Made by a program: the position numbers and the translations under genes. Positions 40,786 through 46,864 of a stretch of DNA of 46,864 nt are shown one piece after another (within the stretch, counting starts at the first letter, position 1; every line of letters starts with the position of its first letter). Below the pieces are notes generated by a model, which worked only from the letters and a program-made list of their open reading frames with translations, was not told the DNA's origin and searched no databases. This stretch comes from Litorimonas sp964511495. Lineage in GTDB: Bacteria; Pseudomonadota; Alphaproteobacteria; Caulobacterales; Maricaulaceae. Location: the NCBI GenBank assembly GCA_964511495.1, contig CAZEFT010000023.1:1-46864 (forward strand). The letters run 5' to 3'.

Positions 40786-43146
40786 TTATGCGGCTTTTTG
40801 GCCGTTTTGAGCGCTCAAAATCTTGGCGATTGTATCGGCTTTCAGATCATCAACACTGGCGCTGATGCCCATAGCATTGGCGATTTTGACCACATCGGCT
40901 TCGAGCATACGGTTGAGAGCAGACTTGGAATAGATTTTGACTGCGGCTTTCCCGCCATAGATTGTTTCGCCGTTTTCAGCCTTATCGCGGAACATTTGCG
41001 GCACGTTAAACCGTTCGCCATGACGTTGAGCCAGCATATCAGCGGTCGCCACAAAGGCGTCCAAGCCAATCGTGTCTACATAAGAGAGCGGGCCACCGGT
41101 CCAGGGAGGGAAACCCCATCCGAAAATGGCGCCGAGGTCGGCACTTTGCGGATCCGGAACCACGCCTTCGGCGTAGCAATGTGCCGTTGGAATAAGCTGA
41201 GCATACATGAGGCGCTGTTTGACTTCTTCGGCGGAAGGCTGCTCTTCGAGTAAAGGATAATGATCGGTCATGCCTTTCCACAGGCCTAAACGGTTACCTT
41301 TTTCATCATAATCATAGAAGCCCGCGCCGAAACGACGGCCTTTACGATCCCATTTGACAACCATGTTCTCATAGAAGTCTTCGGAGCCTGTCGGCACGTA
41401 ATCATCGCCCATTTCTTCTTTGGTCGATGTCATAATATCGTAGCCTAGCTTGAGCGTCGTATCATCGGATACGGCGAGCGGACCAATCGGTAAGCCGAGT
41501 AGGGATGCGCAATTCTCAATTAAGGCCATGCTAATGCCTTCAGTGACCATCAGGCTGGCTTCATTGGCATAAGGCGGGAAGACGCGGTTGGTGAAGAACC
41601 CACGCACATCTTTTACGACAATCGGAGTCTTCTTGATTTTGCGGTTGTAATCAAAGGCCGCTGCCAAAGCCCGGTCGCCCGTGCCTTCATGCGGAATGAT
41701 TTCCAATAAAGGCATACGCTCGACCGGAGAGAAGAAATGCATACCGATAAATTGCTCCGGGCGGGATGAATTTTTCGCCAATCCGCCGATCGGCAAAGTG
41801 GAGGTATTGGAGGCGAAGACAACATCTTTGCCGATAACCGCTTCGGTCTTTTTAATAACATCCGCTTTGACATCAGGACGTTCAAACACAGCCTCAATAA
41901 TTAAATCAACATCTTTCAGATCGTCATAATTATCGGTCGGTGTGATACGTGCTAAAAAGGCTTCGGCTTTTTCTTTGGTCATTCGACCGCGAGACACGCG
42001 TTTGTCCAAAATCTTTTTGGTATAATCAACAGCCTTTTGCGCTTCCTCCATAGAGCGGTCGAGAGAGACCACTTCCATGCCTGCCTTGGCGGTGACGTGG
42101 GCAATACCTGACCCCATAAGGCCTGCGCCCAGAACGCCGACTTTTTTGATTGTAATCGGGTCAATGTCTGTCGGGCGCGCTGCACCTTTTTCCGCCGCCT
42201 GTTTGTTTACAAACAAAGTGCGGATCATATTTTTCGCAACAGGGTCAGCCAGAAGCGTACAGAAATATTTCACTTCAATGGCAAGGCCAGTATCAATGGG
42301 AACATTCGTCCCTTCATAGAGGCAGGACATAATCGCCTGAATTGCGGGATAGTTATTTTTGCTTTCCTTCACGGCCATTGCATTCGCAGCCATAAAGAAT
42401 TGAACCGCTTTCGGGTTCATCGCGCCGGCGCCGCCGGGAACTTTAAATCCACGAACATCCCAAGGTGCTAAGACACCTTTTTCAGCATTGACTTTGACCC
42501 AGGCTTTGGCCGCCTCAATCGTTGTGCCGGGCTCGACCACTTCACTGATCAGGCCTTGCGCCAGAGCTTTCTTCGGATCCAAGGACTTGCCTTGCGTACA
42601 CATCATAGCTGCATTTTGTAGGCCAATCAGGCGTGGCACACGTTGGGTGCCACCTGCGCCGGGCAGAAGGCCAACAAGAACTTCGGGCAGGCCGAGTTTG
42701 ATTTTTGGATTATCCGCCACGACACGGTGATGACAGGCGAGTGCGACCTCAAGACCGCCGCCCAATGCCAGACCTTCAATCGCACAGGCGACGGGTTTGG
42801 CTTTTTTGCCTTCGCGTTGAATCTGACGCGCTGTGTGGCCACCTGTTTCCATACGTCGGAACATACGCGTGAGCACCATGCCTTGGTCGAAGGCCTCTTT
42901 GTTGAGCTCTCCATCGCGACCTTCGAGCATGCGCAAATCAGCGCCGGCCAAAAAGGCATTGTCGCGGGCAGAGGCGATAACAGCGCCTTTGACTTCATCG
43001 TCATTGATTAAACGATCTACGAAATGGGGGAATTCTGAAATCAGGGTTTCGTCCCAGACATTCATACCTTGGTTTGGTACATCGATTTTCATCAACAAGA
43101 TGCCATCCGCATCGAGGTCGAGGGTAAATGATTTATAGTCACTCAT
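40786..43146 (-). CDS. multifunctional enoyl-CoA hydratase / 3-hydroxyacyl-CoA dehydrogenase (FadB/FadJ type)
   Basis: About 786 residues from the ATG at 43146, which has AAAGGA before it; the longer frame to 43218 runs into the thiolase gene and is not used. The N-terminal crotonase domain has LAGADLRML, AIEGLALGGGLEVALACHHRV and GLPEVLVGLLPGAGGT with both catalytic Glu. A helical linker leads to the NAD domain VGVLGAGLMGSGIAHVTAKAGMEVVSLD (about 310), then the dehydrogenase site FIGMHFFSPVERMPLLEI with catalytic His, and FTNRVFPPYANEA. It catalyses steps two and three of fatty-acid beta-oxidation. It follows the thiolase by 23 bases on the same strand; together they form the FadAB-like complex. 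Confidence 0.95.
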   Translation of the reverse strand: MSDYKSFTLDLDADGILLMKIDVPNQGMNVWDETLISEFPHFVDRLINDDEVKGAVIASARDNAFLAGADLRMLEGRDGELNKEAFDQGMVLTRMFRRMETGGHTARQIQREGKKAKPVACAIEGLALGGGLEVALACHHRVVADNPKIKLGLPEVLVGLLPGAGGTQRVPRLIGLQNAAMMCTQGKSLDPKKALAQGLISEVVEPGTTIEAAKAWVKVNAEKGVLAPWDVRGFKVPGGAGAMNPKAVQFFMAANAMAVKESKNNYPAIQAIMSCLYEGTNVPIDTGLAIEVKYFCTLLADPVAKNMIRTLFVNKQAAEKGAARPTDIDPITIKKVGVLGAGLMGSGIAHVTAKAGMEVVSLDRSMEEAQKAVDYTKKILDKRVSRGRMTKEKAEAFLARITPTDNYDDLKDVDLIIEAVFERPDVKADVIKKTEAVIGKDVVFASNTSTLPIGGLAKNSSRPEQFIGMHFFSPVERMPLLEIIPHEGTGDRALAAAFDYNRKIKKTPIVVKDVRGFFTNRVFPPYANEASLMVTEGISMALIENCASLLGLPIGPLAVSDDTTLKLGYDIMTSTKEEMGDDYVPTGSEDFYENMVVKWDRKGRRFGAGFYDYDEKGNRLGLWKGMTDHYPLLEEQPSAEEVKQRLMYAQLIPTAHCYAEGVVPDPQSADLGAIFGWGFPPWTGGPLSYVDTIGLDAFVATADMLAQRHGERFNVPQMFRDKAENGETIYGGKAAVKIYSKSALNRMLEADVVKIANAMGISASVDDLKADTIAKILSAQNGQKAA

Positions 43147-43169
43147 GATCTTTATCCTTTCTGCTTGGC

Positions 43170-44378
43170 TTAAACGCGTTCGATGATTGTGGCTGTGCCC
43201 ATGCCGCCACCAATACAAAGTGTGACGAGGGATGTTTCTTTGTCGGACCGTTCTAACTCATCGACCATTGTGCCGAGGATCATCGCACCTGTGGCACCGA
43301 GAGGGTGGCCCATAGCAATCGCGCCGCCATTCACATTGATGTCTTTGTGATCAATGTCGAGTGCCTGCATGAAACGCAGAACCACAGCGGCGAAAGCTTC
43401 ATTCAACTCATAAATATCGATGTCAGAGACTTCCATTCCGGCACGCTTCAATGCTTTCTTGGCCGCGAATTCTGGACCGGTCAGCATGATAGTCGGTTCT
43501 GACCCGATAGACGCCATGCATTTGATACGCGCCCGTGGTTTCAGACCCAAACGCTCACCGACTTCCTTATTGCCAATCAAAAGACCTGCGGCACCGTCAA
43601 CAATACCGGAAGAGTTACCTGCATGATGGACGTGGTTGATGCCTTCTAAATCTGGATATTTCTGTAAGGCGACACCGTTAAAGCCAAAATTCTCGCCCAT
43701 CATTTTAAAGGACGGGTTTAGCGCACCGAGACTTTGCATATTTGTATCAGGGCGGATGGTCTCATCATGGTCAAGAACGGTGACACCCATCACGTCTTTC
43801 ACAGGGATAATGGATTTTTCGAAACGGTTTTCATCCCACGCTTTTTTCGCGCGCTTATGGCTTTCAACTGAATAGGCATCCACATCATCACGGGACAGAC
43901 CATATTTTGTTGCGATGAGGTCTGCGGAGACACCTTGAGGGACGAAATAATTGTGAAAGGCAGAAGCCGGATCTGTCGGCCATGCCCCACCATCTGAACC
44001 CATAGGCACGCGGGACATGCTCTCCACGCCGCCGCCGATAGCCAGATCACATTCACCCGACATGACTTTTGCCGCAGCAATATTAGAGGCTTCCAGACCG
44101 GAGGCGCAGAAGCGGTTGACTTGAATGCCGGATGTCGTTTCGGCGTAGCCTGCATTCATGACGGCTGTGCGCGTAATCACAGCACCTTGTTCACCAACAG
44201 GGGAGACACAGCCTAAAGCCACATCTTCAATCTCCTTGCTGTCAATATTATTGCGGTCGCGCAGGGCTTCCAGAACTTGGACAGACAGGTTCAACGGTGT
44301 GATTTCGTGAAGGCTGCCGTCTTTTTTGCCCTTGCCGCGCGGCGTCCGCACGGCGTCATAGATATATGCTTCAGTCAT
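43170..44378 (-). CDS. acetyl-CoA C-acyltransferase (thiolase) of the FadAB-like pair
   Basis: A 402-residue thiolase performing the last beta-oxidation step. The nucleophile is C91 in NRFCASGLEASN. VHHAGNSSGIVDGAA holds the first active-site His, GGAIAMGHPLGATGA the second, and CIGGGMGTATIIERV the acid/base Cys. Length is normal. AAAGG stands before the ATG. It is transcribed with the multifunctional gene downstream and diverges from a second thiolase across a 218-base control region. Confidence 0.94.
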   Translation of the reverse strand: MTEAYIYDAVRTPRGKGKKDGSLHEITPLNLSVQVLEALRDRNNIDSKEIEDVALGCVSPVGEQGAVITRTAVMNAGYAETTSGIQVNRFCASGLEASNIAAAKVMSGECDLAIGGGVESMSRVPMGSDGGAWPTDPASAFHNYFVPQGVSADLIATKYGLSRDDVDAYSVESHKRAKKAWDENRFEKSIIPVKDVMGVTVLDHDETIRPDTNMQSLGALNPSFKMMGENFGFNGVALQKYPDLEGINHVHHAGNSSGIVDGAAGLLIGNKEVGERLGLKPRARIKCMASIGSEPTIMLTGPEFAAKKALKRAGMEVSDIDIYELNEAFAAVVLRFMQALDIDHKDINVNGGAIAMGHPLGATGAMILGTMVDELERSDKETSLVTLCIGGGMGTATIIERV

Positions 44379-44510
44379 GAAAGTTACCTTTCCCTATTCA
44401 TTCTTGTTTGAATTTGCGTTCTTAGACCGTATTTTTGTTTGGAGATAAAGGGTTCAGCCTTGTTTTTTACACCTTCACAAATGGTTGAAGCCTCTTCATT
44501 TTTGGGTGCA

Positions 44511-44538
44511 TCGACATTTCCGCCATGCCCCGTATAGT
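44511..44538 (+). promoter_or_regulatory. candidate promoter of the second thiolase operon
   Basis: TCGACA (44511-44516), a 16-base spacer and TATAGT (44533-44538) lie about 60 bases before the thiolase start. CGTAT (44531-44535) and ATACG (44542-44546) form a short inverted repeat over the -10, a possible repressor site. Confidence 0.4.
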
Positions 44539-44596
44539 TAGATACGCCCTGTTCCGTAATTTGGGTCTGTGATTTATAAGAATGATTGGAAAGATT

Positions 44597-45772
44597 ATGC
44601 GCGAAGCTGTCCTTATTTCTACGGCCCGAACCCCTATTGGTCGGGCTTATCGTGGAGCCTTTAACAATACGCCCTCTCCGACACTGGCGGGCCATTGTAT
44701 TGATGCGGCCGTAAAACGGGCTGGAATTGACGGTGCAGAGGTGGAAGATGTGGTGATGGGCTGTGCCTTGCAGCAGGGCGTGCAGGTCACGATTGGACGA
44801 AACGCTGTTCTTGCCTCAAATTTGCCCGTGACAGTTGCCGCGCAAAGCGTGGACCGCCAATGTTCCTCCGGCATGATGGCCATCGGAATCGCAGCCAAGC
44901 AAATCATTGCAGACAATCAAACCATTGCGATTGGCGGCGGTGTGGAAAGTATTTCCATGGTGCAGACGCCGGAGATGCGCGTTGCGCCGGATATGAATGT
45001 GATTAAGAAACATCCTCACGCTTATATTCAAATGATCGATACGGCCGAGATCGTGGCAGAGCGCTATGGCATTTCCCGCGATGACATGGATGAATATGCG
45101 CTTATCTCTCAGCAACGCACGCATGCTGCACAGCAGGCCGGTGCGTTTGATGACGAAATCGTACCTTTGGCCTCGACCATGAAAGTGATGAATAAAGAGA
45201 CCAAGGAAATCTCTGAGCATGAGGTGACCTTAGAAAAAGACGAAGGCAATCGCCCGTCCACAACGTTCGAAGGGTTGCAAGGCTTGAAACCCGTTCGCGG
45301 GCCGGAGAAAACCATCACAGCCGGTAACGCATCGCAACTGTCTGATGGTGCGTCCGTATCCGTGTTGATGGAAGCCAAAGAAGCCGAGAAGCGTGGCTTG
45401 CAACCGCTCGGCGCGTATCGCGGCATGGCTGTGGCTGGATTAGAACCGGATGAAATGGGCATTGGCCCGATTTATGCCATCCCGAAATTGCTCAAGCAAA
45501 CTGGCCTGAAAATGGAAGATATTGATCTGTGGGAATTAAATGAAGCCTTCGCTGTGCAAGTGCTGTATTGCCGGCGTGAGCTGGGTATTCCGATGGAGAA
45601 GATGAACGTTAATGGCGGAGCGATTTCTGTCGGTCATCCTTATGGCATGAGCGGAGCGCGTATGGTCGGCCACGCTCTCATCGAAGGCAAACGCCGCGGT
45701 GCGAAATATGTCGTCAGCACAATGTGCGTCGGAGGCGGTATGGGCGCAGCAGGGCTTTTTGAAGTTCTTTAA
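44597..45772 (+). CDS. second acetyl-CoA C-acyltransferase (thiolase)
   Basis: About 391 residues from the ATG at 44597, where GGAAAG stands 3 bases upstream; the ATG at 44582 adds five residues not needed by the fold. Active-site residues are C89 (DRQCSSGMMAIG), the His in GGAISVGHPYGMSGARM and the Cys in STMCVGGGMGAAGLFE. ITAGNASQLSDGAS replaces the usual VTAGNSS region. It differs from the thiolase at 43170-44378 in most loops, so it is a paralogue of another subgroup, not a recent copy. It leads a plus-strand set with an SDR dehydrogenase and a MaoC hydratase, which could complete a separate beta-oxidation cycle. Confidence 0.92.
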   Translation: MREAVLISTARTPIGRAYRGAFNNTPSPTLAGHCIDAAVKRAGIDGAEVEDVVMGCALQQGVQVTIGRNAVLASNLPVTVAAQSVDRQCSSGMMAIGIAAKQIIADNQTIAIGGGVESISMVQTPEMRVAPDMNVIKKHPHAYIQMIDTAEIVAERYGISRDDMDEYALISQQRTHAAQQAGAFDDEIVPLASTMKVMNKETKEISEHEVTLEKDEGNRPSTTFEGLQGLKPVRGPEKTITAGNASQLSDGASVSVLMEAKEAEKRGLQPLGAYRGMAVAGLEPDEMGIGPIYAIPKLLKQTGLKMEDIDLWELNEAFAVQVLYCRRELGIPMEKMNVNGGAISVGHPYGMSGARMVGHALIEGKRRGAKYVVSTMCVGGGMGAAGLFEVL

Positions 45773-45795
45773 AATAAACAGGGGAAGTTCTGACA

Positions 45796-46710
45796 ATGAG
45801 TGCAGTAGAATTTAAAGACCGCGTTGCGATTGTGACGGGGGCAGGGGGTGGCTTGGGCCGAACCCATGCTTTGGCCTTGGCCGCGCGCGGCGTGAAAGTG
45901 GTCGTTAATGACCTTGGCGGGGCCGTGGATGGTTCGGGCAGTTCCGAAACCATGGCGCAACAAGTCGTCAATGAGATCAAAGCCGCAGGCGGTGACGCCA
46001 TCGCCAATGGTGCCAATGTGACCAAAGAAGACGAAGTCGCGGCCATGGTGCAACAGGCGATTGATACGTTTGGCAAGGTCGACATCCTCGTCAATAATGC
46101 CGGTATTTTGCGCGATAAGTCTTTCGCCAAAATGACAATGGATGATTTCCGCCTCGTGCTGGATGTGCATTTAATGGGCTCTGCCATTTGCACCAAAGCC
46201 GTCTGGCAGCATATGCGCGATAATGGGTATGGCCGTATCGTGATGACGACATCCTCTTCGGGCATGTATGGCAATTTCGGCCAGACAAATTACGGCGCAG
46301 CGAAAGCGGGCTTGTCCGGCTTAATGCGCACATTATGTCTGGAAGGCGCGAAATATAATATCCGCGTCAACTCGCTCTCGCCCACTGCGGCCACGCGTAT
46401 GACCGAAAACCTTATGCCGCCCGAAATCCTCGCCCTGCTGGATGTAGAAAGCGTGAGCCAGGGTCTCGTTTATCTTTGCTGTGATGATGCGCCCAACCGC
46501 ACCATCCTCGTCGCCGGTGCCGGAGGCTATGCCGCGACAAAAGTGATGGAGACCGAAGGCGTCAGCTTCGCCCCCGGTGAACAAACCGCAGAAAATATCG
46601 CCGCGAATTGGGATAAAATCATCGCCGAAGACACAATGGTCGAATTTACCCAAGGTGGACAACAGGGTGAAAAACTGTTGAAAAGGGCTGCCGCGCTTAA
46701 ATCCTCCTAA
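45796..46710 (+). CDS. short-chain dehydrogenase, MFE2-like 3-hydroxyacyl-CoA dehydrogenase
   Basis: A 304-residue SDR. The cofactor motif is TGAGGGLGRTHALALAARGVKVVVNDLGG, whose GRTHAL and VVVNDLG are typical of the (3R)-hydroxyacyl-CoA dehydrogenase unit of peroxisomal multifunctional enzyme 2. NNAGIL follows, then the active site Ser in TTSSSGMYGNFGQ and Y-x-x-x-K in NYGAAKAG. The C-terminal 50 residues form the extra lid seen in this group. A GGGGAAG site precedes the ATG. With the MaoC gene next, it could oxidise the R-hydroxyacyl-CoA made by that hydratase. Confidence 0.9.
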   Translation: MSAVEFKDRVAIVTGAGGGLGRTHALALAARGVKVVVNDLGGAVDGSGSSETMAQQVVNEIKAAGGDAIANGANVTKEDEVAAMVQQAIDTFGKVDILVNNAGILRDKSFAKMTMDDFRLVLDVHLMGSAICTKAVWQHMRDNGYGRIVMTTSSSGMYGNFGQTNYGAAKAGLSGLMRTLCLEGAKYNIRVNSLSPTAATRMTENLMPPEILALLDVESVSQGLVYLCCDDAPNRTILVAGAGGYAATKVMETEGVSFAPGEQTAENIAANWDKIIAEDTMVEFTQGGQQGEKLLKRAAALKSS

Positions 46711-46746
46711 GCGCCAAAGCCAATAAGAACGATAAAGGGAAAGCTC

Positions 46747-46864
46747 ATGAAATCTATCTCACTTGATACCGCCAAAGGCATGATCGGACAAGAATCCGGC
46801 GTGTCAGACTGGATCACGATTGAACAGGACCGCATCAACCAATTTGCCGATGTGACCGAAGATC
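46747..46864 (+). CDS. MaoC-family enoyl-CoA hydratase (partial, runs off the window)
   Basis: An ATG at 46747 with AAAGGGAAAG before it opens 39 codons to the edge. The translation contains SDWITIEQDRINQFADVTED, the start of the hot-dog fold of R-specific enoyl-CoA hydratases (pattern W..I.Q..I..FA..T.D). The His-containing hydratase motif would lie beyond the end. It is third in the thiolase-SDR-MaoC operon. Confidence 0.85.
   Translation, partial: MKSISLDTAKGMIGQESGVSDWITIEQDRINQFADVTED

Noticed and set aside
43147..43218. Longer N-terminus of the FadB-type protein.
   Set aside because: It overlaps the thiolase coding end and adds a His/Arg-rich stretch not found in the family; the ATG at 43146 has AAAGGA.
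1..46864. Search for tRNA, rRNA, CRISPR arrays, insertion sequences, riboswitches, phage or secretion-system clusters.
   Set aside because: None seen by eye on either strand; a covariance-model scan would be needed to exclude small RNAs.

Overview
The window looks like chromosome from a marine alphaproteobacterium of the Caulobacterales/Maricaulales (Hyphomonadaceae-like) type, with fairly low GC for that group (about half or slightly less, judged by eye). The evidence is the NDUFA12-family complex I gene overlapping a DUF2155 gene, the lspA - DUF3035 lipoprotein - mutL order, alphaproteobacterial AspRS, ParE and GlnE, and one perfect CtrA-type TTAA-N7-TTAA box. I see no rRNA, tRNA, CRISPR array, insertion sequence, integrase or phage gene. 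Except for a small hicAB toxin-antitoxin pair, the window is core chromosome with some accessory catabolic and surface genes.

Layout. Bases 1-3.4 kb (minus strand): a LOG-family nucleotide-binding protein, then a divergent tryptophan-dioxygenase-like gene overlapping a kynureninase-like gene by 4 bp. 3.4-9.5 kb: aspS, an exported pentapeptide-repeat protein, NDUFA12 and DUF2155, an exported phytase-type esterase, and an adenine/adenosine deaminase. 9.7-17.9 kb (minus): parE, glnE with an odd N-terminus, and a 1.1-kilo-residue autotransporter. 18.1-21.4 kb (plus): lspA, a DUF3035 lipoprotein, and mutL, which starts one base after a terminator-like hairpin. 21.5-22.2 kb: hicAB with its own operator-promoter. 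22.4-26.4 kb: rsmD and an rluB-type pseudouridine synthase (minus), tadA and an EamA transporter (plus), and a TauE/SafE permease (minus). 26.5-31.5 kb: a coiled-coil protein behind the CtrA box, a SleB-type cell-wall hydrolase, nadC and an iron-sulfur photolyase.

31.7-36.4 kb (plus): an autotransporter with a trypsin-like passenger, a small lipoprotein and a DUF6445 protein with an HxD...H...R pattern. 36.5-40.6 kb: a sodium-solute symporter, a Baeyer-Villiger-type flavoprotein monooxygenase and an HSL-family esterase in tight succession, facing a VOC protein. This reads as an uptake - ester-forming oxidation - ester hydrolysis cassette. 40.8 kb to the end: a beta-oxidation locus. On the minus strand are a thiolase and a FadB/FadJ-type multifunctional protein. 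On the plus strand are a second thiolase, an MFE2-type short-chain dehydrogenase and the start of a MaoC dehydratase.

Points most worth a second look: the divergent TDO-like/kynureninase-like pair, the coiled-coil gene with a CtrA box, the hairpin against the mutL start codon, the missing conventional start of glnE, the 11-bp inverted repeat whose right arm overlaps a promoter -35, and the symporter-monooxygenase-esterase cassette. Everything here was read by eye, and no database search was run.
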